NCBI RefSeq assembly: GCF_014651495.1 | Contig: NZ_BMWZ01000008.1 | Span: forward strand, 124,001-188,000 | Source of the DNA: Algibacter mikhailovii | GTDB lineage: Bacteria > Bacteroidota > Bacteroidia > Flavobacteriales > Flavobacteriaceae | Length of the DNA stretch: 64,000 bases | Direction: 5' to 3' | Shown here: piece after piece, positions 14,870 to 22,915 of the stretch | How positions within the stretch are numbered: the stretch's first letter is position 1 | Layout of the letters: every line of letters starts with the position of its first letter | Program-made: the position numbers and the translations under genes | The notes under the pieces: generated by a model | The model's input: the letters and a program-made list of their open reading frames with translations, nothing else | Told to the model about the DNA's origin: nothing | The model's database searches: none

Positions 14870-15565
14870 TTAACTGTTTAAGTAATTTTGTAATTCTGTT
14901 ATTTTTTCAGCTTTTTTGAAAGCGCCACCATAGTAAGCCGTAACCGTTGATGAGGTGTCGTCTTTTATTCCCCGAGATGAAACACACAGGTGCTTGGCAT
15001 CAATGATGACTGCAACATCATCAGTATTGAGGATAGTTTTTAGCTCTGTGGCTATTTGATTTGTTAAACGTTCTTGTACTTGTGGTCGTTTGGCGTAATA
15101 CTGAACTATTCTATTTAATTTTGAAAGCCCTATAACTTTACCTGAGGATATATAAGCGACATGAGCCTTCCCAATTATAGGTACAAAGTGGTGTTCGCAG
15201 TTGGAGTAGAATGTAATATTTTTTTCTACCAACATTTGATTGTATTGGTATTTATTATCAAACAAAGCTACCTTTGGTTTGTTTTTTGGGTTTAGTCCAG
15301 AAAAGATTTCATCAATATACATTTTGGACACACGCTGAGGCGTGCCTTTTAAAGAGTCGTCTGTTAAATCTAACCCCATGACGTCCATGATTTCTTCGAA
15401 CAAAATTGCAATACGTTGTTTTTTTTCTTCATCAGAAAGTTTAAACGCATCTGTTTTCATTGGGGTTTCCAATCCAGTATATAGATGGTCATCCCCTATA
15501 TCATCCAAAGAAAATCCGTTTAATTTGTGTCCGTTAAGTTTCTGTTCTAATGTTTCAATTTTCAT
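14870..15565 (-). CDS. folE: GTP cyclohydrolase I
   Basis: A 231-residue type I GTP cyclohydrolase, making 7,8-dihydroneopterin triphosphate, the first step to folate and other pterins. Seen: zinc ligands Cys123 and His126 in YSNCEHHFVPI and Cys193 in HLCVSSRG, plus GLSKLNRIVQYYAKRPQVQERLT and SRGIKDDTSSTVTA, all typical. It has an N-terminal extension of about 45 residues before the domain. Class I photolyases and Cry-DASH proteins often carry methenyltetrahydrofolate as antenna, so a folE copy within this operon fits antenna supply. Whether it is the only folE of the cell cannot be told from the window. It is 49 bases after the TIGR03643 gene. Confidence 0.96.
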   Translation of the reverse strand: MKIETLEQKLNGHKLNGFSLDDIGDDHLYTGLETPMKTDAFKLSDEEKKQRIAILFEEIMDVMGLDLTDDSLKGTPQRVSKMYIDEIFSGLNPKNKPKVALFDNKYQYNQMLVEKNITFYSNCEHHFVPIIGKAHVAYISSGKVIGLSKLNRIVQYYAKRPQVQERLTNQIATELKTILNTDDVAVIIDAKHLCVSSRGIKDDTSSTVTAYYGGAFKKAEKITELQNYLNS

Positions 15566-15614
15566 AATATCTTTTTTATGTGCTGTTTTAAGACTTTTGC
15601 TTAATCAAAGCACG

Positions 15615-15887
15615 TTAGCGTTTTGAAATTTTATTACCTGTTATTTGCCTTTGTCGTGAACATTTAAAGCGTCTTTTTTCATTATGTCTCAACTTTTGAT
15701 GTTTTGTTTTTCTACCTTGAACCCGTTTACGCCATAGCCTGAAACTGCTGAGTTTCATTTCCTTTCTCATGAGCTCTATAACCTCTTGTTCTTTTAGTCC
15801 AAATTGGAAATAAATAGCATCAAAGGTTGTTCTATCTTCCCAAGCCATTTCAATAATTCTATCAATTACTCTTTCACTTAAATCCAT
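15615..15887 (-). CDS. TIGR03643 (DUF2805) family protein
   Basis: A 90-residue protein of the TIGR03643/DUF2805 family, small proteins of unknown function commonly found next to photolyase and cryptochrome genes. Seen: the family core SERVIDRIIEMAWEDRTTFDAIYFQFGLKEQEVIELMRKEMK (positions about 4-44) and the following SSFRLWRKRVQGRKTKH, which resembles a helix-turn-helix followed by a basic tail (RHNEKRRFKCSRQRQ). The core looks able to bind nucleic acid, but this has not been shown to my knowledge. Its start overlaps the end of the preceding 144-residue gene by 10 bases. Confidence 0.88.
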   Translation of the reverse strand: MDLSERVIDRIIEMAWEDRTTFDAIYFQFGLKEQEVIELMRKEMKLSSFRLWRKRVQGRKTKHQKLRHNEKRRFKCSRQRQITGNKISKR

Positions 15888-16312
15888 AAGGCTTGAAAAT
15901 CATTATCCATGTCATATTTTATTTTAGCATCTAGTACTTTGTCGAAAAACTTTTTATTTTCTTTAAGTGTTCTATTATTTTTAAAATGTATAAACCGTCC
16001 TTGCGCATGAATACTAGAACCATTGGACTTAAAAATAACCAGTTGATAAAACGGAATGGCCCATGTGAAATTTTGAAGCCCTTTATTGATATATATAAGA
16101 ATACCTTTAGTCCTGAGTTCGATATTCGCATAATTTATATCTGATACCTTATTCATATATGACTTAAGATTAGGACTCACATCTTGAATTACCATACGTT
16201 TAGAACCTACTCCTTTTAGTTTGATGGACTGTATAAAAGAGAATGGCTTCCCTACTAGGTCATTCAAAATATGTTTGTGATCTTTATTAGAATATGTCGA
16301 ATTCAGTATCAT
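15878..16312 (-). CDS. Conserved protein of unknown function, first gene of operon 2
   Basis: I do not recognise this 144-residue protein. It has alternating strands (FSFIQSIKLKGVG, ANIELRTKGILIYINKG, TWAIPFYQLVIFKSNG) and a C-terminal charged helix (LKENKKFFDKVLDAKIKY), giving the impression of a small beta-sandwich or PH-like fold. There is no signal peptide and no membrane helix. I chose the ATG at 16312 because the longer frame starts with a TTG at 16333 that lies inside the -7 box; the ATG has a purine-rich GGAGAA in front. It is first in the transcript that continues with TIGR03643 and folE, so it is under the dyad-bearing promoter. Confidence 0.72.
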   Translation of the reverse strand: MILNSTYSNKDHKHILNDLVGKPFSFIQSIKLKGVGSKRMVIQDVSPNLKSYMNKVSDINYANIELRTKGILIYINKGLQNFTWAIPFYQLVIFKSNGSSIHAQGRFIHFKNNRTLKENKKFFDKVLDAKIKYDMDNDFQALWI

Positions 16313-16330
16313 TTCTCCGTCTTTATATCT

Positions 16331-16372
16331 CAAATCTACAAAATGTTTAACTTATTTCAAAAATAATTAAAC
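16331..16372 (-). promoter_or_regulatory. Operon 2 promoter with GTTTAAC-N14 dyad (site A)
   Basis: On the minus strand: TTTTTG, a 19-base spacer, then TAGATTTG (plus-strand 16331-16338), a full match to the Bacteroidota -33/-7 promoter. Around the -33 element lies an inverted repeat, GTTTAAC at 16345-16351 and ATTAAAC at 16366-16372, arms 14 bases apart. Compared with site B before tetR, 29 of 42 positions are identical by hand count, including the 12-base AAAATGTTTAAC, and the distance from the -7 box to the near arm is identical (14 bases). A protein bound here would block the polymerase. Confidence 0.75.
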
Positions 16373-16424
16373 AAAAAAGAATATAATACCATTAGGAAAA
16401 CTTATAGTAGACCTTAAGTTTATG

Positions 16425-17918
16425 TTAATCAGTGTTTTGTGTGTTTTTTGAGCGCCTTTTTATGGTATGCTTTTTAAGAATTCTTTTACCTTCTTCTATA
16501 ACGAGGGGATGTTTTCTTAATTGCCACAAAATATCACTAGCATTTTTACGACTACTTTCTAGATTAACAATAGGGGCGGGGTAGTCTTTGCCTAATTTAA
16601 AATTGTAAAACTCTTGTTCAAGTTTGGTCATTATAAAAGGTTGATGAGCAAAAGGTATTTCAAGGTTCTTTAATTCGGGAACCCATTTCTTAATAAATTG
16701 CGCATCAGGATCATGTTCCAAACTATTTTTTATGGGATTATATATTCTCAACATATTAATACCCGTTTCTCCTGCTTGCATTTGAAGCTGCGGAAAATGT
16801 ATGCCAGGTTCAAAATCTAAAAACAATTGCGAAAGATGTGTTGTTGCTTCTTGCCAAGGCTGCCAGAGGTTATGGGTAAAGAACGAAACAACCAAAGCGC
16901 GCATTCTAAAATTTAAATAACCAGTATGACTAAGGCAACGCATGCATGCATCAATAAGTGGATATCCCGTCATGCCCGCTTTCCATGCATTTTGATAGGT
17001 TTTAGAGATGCCTTTTTTAAGTTTATGAAATCCTTTGTTGATGCTCGATGCTTCCATGGTATGCTCCATTTCAAATTTCTGAATAAAATGTGCTTGCCAT
17101 CTTAGTCTTGACATAAATGCTGTTAGGTCCTTCTTGTGTTTTGAATACAATGCTAAATTATGGGCTTCTTGATAGACTTCTCTCATGGATAAATTACCCC
17201 AAGCAATGTAGGGTGATATTCTACTGCAGCTTTTTCTGGACAATTCAGGTTTAGAAATATGCGCCATGTAATTGGCATGTCTATTTTCAAAAAAGGATTT
17301 TAAATATTTTAATCCCATGGTTCGGCCGCCTTTTTGAAATGGTGAATAAGCATCTGTAGTTAAATCTATTGTTTTAAAGTTTTTTTCTAAATTTTCAATG
17401 GCACCTATACTTATGAGTTGCCCTTGCCGCGGAGAAAATACATGTGGCTTTTGTGCATAAAAAACATCCATTAATTCATTCCAATTATCGCGATTGTTTA
17501 AACCTCTTTGCACGCCATTATTAATGTTTTCTTTCCATGATATAAAGTTGTTTTTACAAAACCTATTAAATGACTTATCCCGATTATACGTAACTAAAAG
17601 TCCTGTTTCTTGATGAGAAAAAATATTTTGAACCTTGTATTTTTCGAGTAGACCATTTATAGTGGGAATAATATCAGACTGTACAATAAGTATTTTTGAA
17701 TTGTATTTTAATAATTCATTATTTAAATCAATTAAAGATTCTTTTATAAAGCCCCAATGCCTACTATTGTAATGTGGGTCATTCAACAAAATGGGTTCAA
17801 AGCAATAGAGAAATAGAAAAGGTTTTTTTTCTTTTATTGCAAATTCTATAGCTCCATTGTCATGAAGTCTTAAGTCACGCTTAAACCAAACTATATTTAT
17901 ACAGGTCTTAGTAGGCAT
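16425..17918 (-). CDS. Cryptochrome/photolyase family protein with non-canonical flavin site
   Basis: A 497-residue member of the photolyase/cryptochrome superfamily. Seen: the N-terminal antenna-domain start INIVWFKRDLRLHDNGA (residues 7-23) and the C-terminal FAD domain with SRLRWQAHFIQKFE, GMTGYPLIDACMRCLSHTGYLNFRMR and FVSFF-like helices. Where standard photolyases have SN.G.WQW before RIFNP, this protein has EPGIHFPQLQMQAGETGINMLRIYNP. So the usual Asn facing flavin N5 and the Trp nearest to FAD are not at their normal place. This is a recognisable subgroup, often found with other photolyases, and its activity is unclear; it could be a light sensor. It overlaps the Fe-S protein gene by 11 bases. 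Confidence 0.88.
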   Translation of the reverse strand: MPTKTCINIVWFKRDLRLHDNGAIEFAIKEKKPFLFLYCFEPILLNDPHYNSRHWGFIKESLIDLNNELLKYNSKILIVQSDIIPTINGLLEKYKVQNIFSHQETGLLVTYNRDKSFNRFCKNNFISWKENINNGVQRGLNNRDNWNELMDVFYAQKPHVFSPRQGQLISIGAIENLEKNFKTIDLTTDAYSPFQKGGRTMGLKYLKSFFENRHANYMAHISKPELSRKSCSRISPYIAWGNLSMREVYQEAHNLALYSKHKKDLTAFMSRLRWQAHFIQKFEMEHTMEASSINKGFHKLKKGISKTYQNAWKAGMTGYPLIDACMRCLSHTGYLNFRMRALVVSFFTHNLWQPWQEATTHLSQLFLDFEPGIHFPQLQMQAGETGINMLRIYNPIKNSLEHDPDAQFIKKWVPELKNLEIPFAHQPFIMTKLEQEFYNFKLGKDYPAPIVNLESSRKNASDILWQLRKHPLVIEEGKRILKKHTIKRRSKNTQNTD

Positions 17919-19440
17919 CTGGATTATTAATTATGTGATTTGCTCTTTGTTTAATTTTATGAAGTTCTTGCCCATCCATTTTGTTTAGAAGACTATACAT
18001 CATTTTCATTCTGAAATTTTGTTCTAAATGGTTTCTTTTTGCGTCTAAGAAATTCCAATACAAGCTATTAAAGGGGCAGGCATCCGCTTCCGTTTTTTTA
18101 TTTTTATTATAAGTACAGGTTTTGCAATATGTACTCATTTTATTGATGTAACTACCAGAGGATACATATGGTTTTGTAGCTATTTTTCCGCCGTCAGCAA
18201 ATTGACTCATACCTCTTGTATTAGGCAGTTGTACCCATTCAATGGCATCTATATATATGCCTAAATACCAATTGTCAACCTCGTTTGGATTGGTTTGTGT
18301 TAATAGTGCAAAGTTGCCCGTAATCATTAAGCGTTGAATATGATGGGCATAACTGTTGTTTAGTGAATTATTAATAGACTGTTTTAAGCAGTTCATTTTT
18401 GTTTGTCCAGTCCAGAAAAATTTTGGCAACGGGTTGTAATTCTCTAGTGTATTTAGGGATTTGTATTCCGGCATAAAAGCCCAGTACATGCCTCGCATAT
18501 ATTCGCGCCAACCAATAATTTGTCTTATAAAACCTTCTACCTGCGAAATGTTAATTTCTGTGCTATGCAGTCTATAATAATTCAGGACCGTTTTTATAAT
18601 ATCTTTGGGGCGTATTAGTTTTATGTTTAGGGCAAATGCTAATCGTGAATGAAATAAGTACTCTTCATCGGTGTCCATGGCATCTTGAAAATCACCAAAA
18701 TGAATAAGTAGATGTTCGCAAAAATATTCAAGCTGCTGAAGGGCCTGAATTCTACTTATTGGGTAATGGAATACCTCTGAATTAGAATGCCCGATAGTGT
18801 TAATATTGGCTTTTTTTATATCTTTTAGTACAGCGGATACATTATTTTCAAAATAGATCGGTGGTGGGATTTTAAAATCATTCTTCCACGGTTTTCTGTT
18901 GCTTTTATCATAATTCCATTTACCGCCTTCAGGTTGGTTTGCTATGATGAGGATATTATGTTTTTTACGCATATATCTATAAAAATTCTCCATAAGGTAT
19001 TGTTTTTTTCCTTTAAAGAATTCAGAGAGTTCCGTCCTTGTAGTGTAGAAATGTTCAGTTGAATAGGCCTTAGTTTTTATATTAAGTTTGGAAGTAAATT
19101 GAGACAATTGAAGGTCTAAGCGATATTCATCAGGCTGCATATACTCAAAACATGTGATGTTATTCTTTTTTATAAGCCTAGAGAGGTTTTGTTCTAGATT
19201 ATGTCCCTTGGGTTCATCATTAATTTTAATATAAATAACCTGGTGACCTAAAGATTCAAGATCTTTATAAAATTGACGCATCGCAGCGAAAAAACCAATA
19301 ACCTTTTGAATGTGGTGGGTCACATAGGTTGATTCTTGTTCCAATTCAAAAAGACAATAAGTAACATCATTATTCGTGGTGTTAAACCATGAGTGCTTTA
19401 TGTGTAATTGGTCTCCCAATATGAGTCTCAGCGTTTTCAT
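17908..19440 (-). CDS. Iron-sulfur bacterial cryptochrome/photolyase (FeS-BCP; CryB/PhrB-like, prokaryotic (6-4) photolyase family)
   Basis: A 510-residue protein of the photolyase-related (FeS-BCP) family, whose studied members repair (6-4) photoproducts and carry FAD, a 4Fe-4S cluster and a lumazine antenna. Seen: N-terminal KTLRLILGDQL, and four Cys in the spacing of the known cluster ligands: Cys351 (KMNCLK), Cys439 and Cys442 (YCKTCTYN) and Cys455 (ADACPFNSLYW). They align with ligands 350, 438, 441 and 454 of the Agrobacterium PhrB. Also seen are GFIRQIIGWREYMRGMYW and LPNTRGMSQFADGG. I chose the ATG at 19440 over one at 19464 because homologues begin MKTLRLILGDQ and this leaves a 2-base gap to the Cry-DASH stop. 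Confidence 0.92.
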   Translation of the reverse strand: MKTLRLILGDQLHIKHSWFNTTNNDVTYCLFELEQESTYVTHHIQKVIGFFAAMRQFYKDLESLGHQVIYIKINDEPKGHNLEQNLSRLIKKNNITCFEYMQPDEYRLDLQLSQFTSKLNIKTKAYSTEHFYTTRTELSEFFKGKKQYLMENFYRYMRKKHNILIIANQPEGGKWNYDKSNRKPWKNDFKIPPPIYFENNVSAVLKDIKKANINTIGHSNSEVFHYPISRIQALQQLEYFCEHLLIHFGDFQDAMDTDEEYLFHSRLAFALNIKLIRPKDIIKTVLNYYRLHSTEINISQVEGFIRQIIGWREYMRGMYWAFMPEYKSLNTLENYNPLPKFFWTGQTKMNCLKQSINNSLNNSYAHHIQRLMITGNFALLTQTNPNEVDNWYLGIYIDAIEWVQLPNTRGMSQFADGGKIATKPYVSSGSYINKMSTYCKTCTYNKNKKTEADACPFNSLYWNFLDAKRNHLEQNFRMKMMYSLLNKMDGQELHKIKQRANHIINNPDAY

Positions 19441-19442
19441 AT

Positions 19443-20750
19443 TTAACGGTTTTGTTGTAGCCAAAGGTTTTGGTAGTGTCCCTGAGGATCGTATTTTTTT
19501 GATTGAAGCTCCATATTAAACATTCTATTTCTGGGGTCGTTGCCAACTCCTGCTAGATACATCCAGTTGCCATAATTACTATGTACATCATAATCTATAA
19601 GTAAGGACTCAAAATAGGCAGCTCCAATTCTCCAATCAATTTTTAATTCCTTGGCAAAAAAGGATGCTACATTCTGTCTACCTCTATTGCTCATCCAGCC
19701 AGTTTTCTTAAGCTCTATCATATTGGCGTTTACAAATGGAGATCTAGTAGAGCCATTAACCCAAGACCGAATGGCGTTTTGATCTGTAATCCAATCTTGA
19801 CTTTTATTGAGTATGCCTTCAATTCTAAAAAAACTGTTATTATATTTTAATGACATGTATTTAAAAAAATCACGCCAAATTAATTCAAAAATGAGCCAAT
19901 ATGTAGATTGATTTTTGAAGTTATCTTTTTCGAATTGTTTGATGTTCCAGTAGATAGTTCGAGCCGAAATACTGCCATTTGCTAACCAAGCCGAGAATTT
20001 TGAACTAAAATCTTTGCCTATAAGTTCATTTCTGGTGTTTTTATAGTTACCTATTTTTTTTGTTTCAAATAAATAATTGTTCAGCCTATTTATGGCACTG
20101 TTTTCTCCTCCTTTGAATGGAAAGGCCGTATCTGTGGCTGTTTTAAAGTTTTCAAATCCTAAATCCTTCAAATTTGGGATTTTAGTGGTGTTTTCTAAAG
20201 TGCTATTTGAGTAAACTGACTTAGTTGTAGTACTTGGTCTAACCACTGCAGTGCGTTCTACAACTTTTCTAAAGTCTGTAAATAATAGAGGTAGTTCTGA
20301 AAATGCCAATTTTAGGTCATCTGGATGATAAAGGAATTGATCAAAATACTCATCGAATTCTACATTACTTGGTAGGTTGTTATTTACTAGATTCAGGACA
20401 TGATTTTCTTCACTAGTCCATTCCTTTTGCAGATAGAACTTAGTAATATTATGGTCAAAAATAAGTTGGTTAATTATCAATTCAGGTTTGGCCTTAAATA
20501 CAAATAATTCAATGTTTAAATTTTTAAGATTAGTTCTTAGTTCATGTATAGTTTGAATTAAAAACTGAGCACGGTATTTTTCTGTTTTTTTAAAGCCATA
20601 ATGCGTGTTTTGAAAATGTCTGGGATCAAAAAAATAAGCAGCAATTACTGTTTTGTTTTCTGCTATTGCGCTATTTAATACCGTGTTGTCATGAACGCGA
20701 AGATTATTCCTAAACCAAACTAAACCTGTTTTGTCTTGTTTCTTCTGCAT
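19443..20750 (-). CDS. Cryptochrome DASH
   Basis: A 435-residue Cry-DASH, a flavoprotein that repairs dimers in single-stranded DNA and may sense blue light. Seen: antenna-domain TGLVWFRNNLRVHDNTVL (about residues 8-25), FELIWRDFFKYMSLKYN, GWMSNRGRQNVASFFAKEL, IDWRIGAAYFESLLIDYDVHSNYGNWMYLAGVGNDPRN and the terminal KKYDPQGHYQNLW. The AGVGNDPR motif and the YDPQG motif are diagnostic of the DASH branch. MTHF is the usual antenna, which links it to the folE in operon 2. Its start lies inside the DUF2256 gene (31-base overlap). Confidence 0.95.
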   Translation of the reverse strand: MQKKQDKTGLVWFRNNLRVHDNTVLNSAIAENKTVIAAYFFDPRHFQNTHYGFKKTEKYRAQFLIQTIHELRTNLKNLNIELFVFKAKPELIINQLIFDHNITKFYLQKEWTSEENHVLNLVNNNLPSNVEFDEYFDQFLYHPDDLKLAFSELPLLFTDFRKVVERTAVVRPSTTTKSVYSNSTLENTTKIPNLKDLGFENFKTATDTAFPFKGGENSAINRLNNYLFETKKIGNYKNTRNELIGKDFSSKFSAWLANGSISARTIYWNIKQFEKDNFKNQSTYWLIFELIWRDFFKYMSLKYNNSFFRIEGILNKSQDWITDQNAIRSWVNGSTRSPFVNANMIELKKTGWMSNRGRQNVASFFAKELKIDWRIGAAYFESLLIDYDVHSNYGNWMYLAGVGNDPRNRMFNMELQSKKYDPQGHYQNLWLQQNR

Positions 20751-20869
20751 TTCTCACTACAATATTTAACGTTATTCCAGTTATTGCGCCATTTTTTTCT
20801 CCAAGTAAAGTTTAGATTGCAAACAGCACATATTTTATGAGGTATATTTTTCTTGGGATTCCTTAACAT
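20720..20869 (-). CDS. DUF2256 zinc-ribbon mini-protein (49 residues)
   Basis: The minus strand from the ATG at 20869 encodes 49 residues: MLRNPKKNIPHKICAVCNLN, then FTWRKKWRNNWNNVKYCSEK, then CRRNKTKQV. It has the full DUF2256 signature: a CxxC, the FTWRKKW...W..VKYCS core and a second CxxxC pair, presumably a zinc site. DUF2256 genes are frequently found next to cryptochromes. It overlaps both neighbours: 35 bases with the SDR-DUF2867 gene before it and 31 bases with Cry-DASH after it, each in another frame, so translation is probably coupled. The exact start could be a little different, but the domain is complete. Confidence 0.85.
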   Translation of the reverse strand: MLRNPKKNIPHKICAVCNLNFTWRKKWRNNWNNVKYCSEKCRRNKTKQV

Positions 20870-22286
20870 GTACCAGTTTGTTTATCATTCCTGAAAAGAT
20901 AAAGCCATGAAATGGAAGGACACTATTCCAATATAGTCGGCCCCACAAGCCTCGGGGCCTAAAAGTGGCCGTTTGTTTGAGTATGTCGTCTTCAATTTTA
21001 AATTCAAGCCATGCTTCACCCGGCAATCTCATTTCGGCATATAACAAAAGTTTCTGCTGTTCCTTATCGGCAAAAATCACACGCCAAAAGTCTAAGGCAT
21101 CACCAGCATCCAATTCTGTTGGACTTGTTCTACCACGACGTAAACCAATACCACCAAAAATTTTGTCAATATACCCTCTAATTCGCCATAGCATATTACC
21201 ATAGTACCATCCATTTGTTCCACCAATACTCCAAATTTTATCCAGAGTTAACTTTAAGTTGGTTACCGGGCGCTGCTTGTAATCTTTAAAACAACCAAAC
21301 TTTGGTACATTAATGTATTTATGAAGATTATTGCGTAACCTACCACTACTAATCATGGAATCCTTCCAGCTTGAAACAATACCGTTTTGTTCTATTTTTT
21401 CAAAGGCTAGCGCTACGGCTTGTTTATAAGGTATGGGGTGAATATTAAGCAATTGATTAATATTACTAGGTTTTCCAATAATTTGTACGCCCATACTATC
21501 TACTAATGAAGTGGCTAATTTATAAGATGTAGAAGTAACAAAATATAACCAATACGAGGACAACTTGGGCGTCATTACGGGAACCGTAAGTATATATCTT
21601 TTCAGGCCTCTAACTTCTGCAAACTGCAGCAGCATTTCTTTGTAGGTGATAACTTCTGGACCGAATACATCGTATGATTTATTATATAAAAGCGTATTGC
21701 CAGCTCCTTTATGCAGAAACCCTAATACATCTCTAACAGCGAGGGGTTGTGTTTTTGTGTTCAGCCATTTAGGCGCAATCATAAAAGGTAGCTTTTCAAC
21801 TAGGTCTCTTATGATTTCGAAGGATGAACTGCCCGATCCAACAATGATTCCCGCTTTAAAGGTTGTAAGCGCATATTTATTTGATGCAAGTGTATCTTCA
21901 ACTAGTTTTCTTGAACTGAGATGTTTTGAAAGTTTCTCATCATTAGTAATGCCACTCAAGTAAATCACTTGCTTAATGTCCGTCTTTTCAATAGATGTTT
22001 TAAAATTTACTGCACACTGTTCTTCTAATAATTTAAAATCTTCAGATGCATTAGACATAGAGTGTATTAAGTAGTAGGCAACATCAATATTTTTAGGAAT
22101 ATTCTTTAAAGTTTCAGGCTTTAAAAAATCCATTTCAATGACAAAAACATTGTCTTCCTCTGCATAGCTTTTATCGGCTCTTAAACGATCTCTTACAGCG
22201 CATATCACGGTATGGCCATCCTCTAATAGAAGCGGAATGAGCCTTTTTCCAATATATCCGGTAGCACCTGTAACAAGAATGGTCAT
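20835..22286 (-). CDS. SDR family NAD(P)-binding protein with C-terminal DUF2867
   Basis: A 483-residue two-domain protein. Residues 1 to about 290 are an atypical SDR: ILVTGATGYIGKRLIPLLLEDGH at the N-terminus binds NAD(P), then YYLIHSMSN and QVIYLSGITND. Residues about 330-475 are DUF2867 (RSYHKxx-like INVPKFGCFKDYKQRPVTN, then GDALDFWRVIF, LLLYAEMRLPGEAWLEF and RGLWGRLYWNSVLPFHGFIFSGM). DUF2867 is SRPBCC-like and binds hydrophobic molecules. The SDR-DUF2867 fusion is widespread and often sits in photolyase clusters. Its stop overlaps the DUF2256 gene, and its start overlaps the flavin reductase stop by one base. Confidence 0.9.
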   Translation of the reverse strand: MTILVTGATGYIGKRLIPLLLEDGHTVICAVRDRLRADKSYAEEDNVFVIEMDFLKPETLKNIPKNIDVAYYLIHSMSNASEDFKLLEEQCAVNFKTSIEKTDIKQVIYLSGITNDEKLSKHLSSRKLVEDTLASNKYALTTFKAGIIVGSGSSSFEIIRDLVEKLPFMIAPKWLNTKTQPLAVRDVLGFLHKGAGNTLLYNKSYDVFGPEVITYKEMLLQFAEVRGLKRYILTVPVMTPKLSSYWLYFVTSTSYKLATSLVDSMGVQIIGKPSNINQLLNIHPIPYKQAVALAFEKIEQNGIVSSWKDSMISSGRLRNNLHKYINVPKFGCFKDYKQRPVTNLKLTLDKIWSIGGTNGWYYGNMLWRIRGYIDKIFGGIGLRRGRTSPTELDAGDALDFWRVIFADKEQQKLLLYAEMRLPGEAWLEFKIEDDILKQTATFRPRGLWGRLYWNSVLPFHGFIFSGMINKLVHVKESQEKYTS

Positions 22287-22915
22287 TAGTTAAAGATTAA
22301 CGGTTTGGGTCTTTGATAGCCATAGCGCGAGCTTGACTCTGGAACAGTATACCCATCTAGTCCATTAATTGCTGCTACTTGCGCTTTTTTAAGGTCAATA
22401 AACCCATCATTTTCAATGAGATTATTTTCAATATATAAACCAATTATTTTTCCAATGACTAAGATGGTGTTATTGGCTTTTATATGATATTCTTCAACGA
22501 ACTGCATCGCTAATTGTATGGGGGTGCCGGACACAAAAGGAGCGTAAAAATCGTTTTTGTATTCAGCATCAAGATTGGTTACATCAAATTCTGATATTGA
22601 AGATTTGTACTTTGCTGAGGTATGATGCGCTTCTTCTCGAATAGCTTTATGTATGTGATTGATAGTGTAGAGCCCGGTTTCCTTTATGTTTTCATAGGTG
22701 TTTCTTATTACAGTAGTAGGTCTTAAGAAAAAACCAAACATTGCTGGGCTAGATCCTATATGCGTTACAGAGCTAAAGACTGCTACATTTTCAATACCAT
22801 TTTTAGATTTGCTCCCAATGAGGTTAGCAGATTTATATCCAGAACAACTATTTATTAAGTTGATTTTGAATATATGGTCTAATTCTTTAAGGTTTGATTC
22901 ACTGTAATATTTCAT
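22286..22915 (-). CDS. Flavin reductase family protein
   Basis: A 209-residue FMN-binding split-barrel protein of the flavin reductase family, which transfers electrons from NAD(P)H to free FMN or FAD. Seen: NVAVFSSVTHIGSSPAMFGFFLRPTTVIRNTYENIKETGLYTINHI (about residues 43-88), typical of the family's flavin site, and the SSSRYGYQRPKPLIFN tail. It ends at the SDR-DUF2867 start with a 1-base overlap (ATGA type) and begins 4 bases inside the ABC1 kinase gene. Reduced flavin is the active state of the photolyases encoded downstream, so this may keep them reduced; that link is inferred from position. Confidence 0.92.
   Translation of the reverse strand: MKYYSESNLKELDHIFKINLINSCSGYKSANLIGSKSKNGIENVAVFSSVTHIGSSPAMFGFFLRPTTVIRNTYENIKETGLYTINHIHKAIREEAHHTSAKYKSSISEFDVTNLDAEYKNDFYAPFVSGTPIQLAMQFVEEYHIKANNTILVIGKIIGLYIENNLIENDGFIDLKKAQVAAINGLDGYTVPESSSRYGYQRPKPLIFN

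Noticed and set aside
21646-21963. 105-residue plus-strand frame opposite the SDR-DUF2867 gene
   Set aside because: Shadow of the real gene; no promoter or family features.
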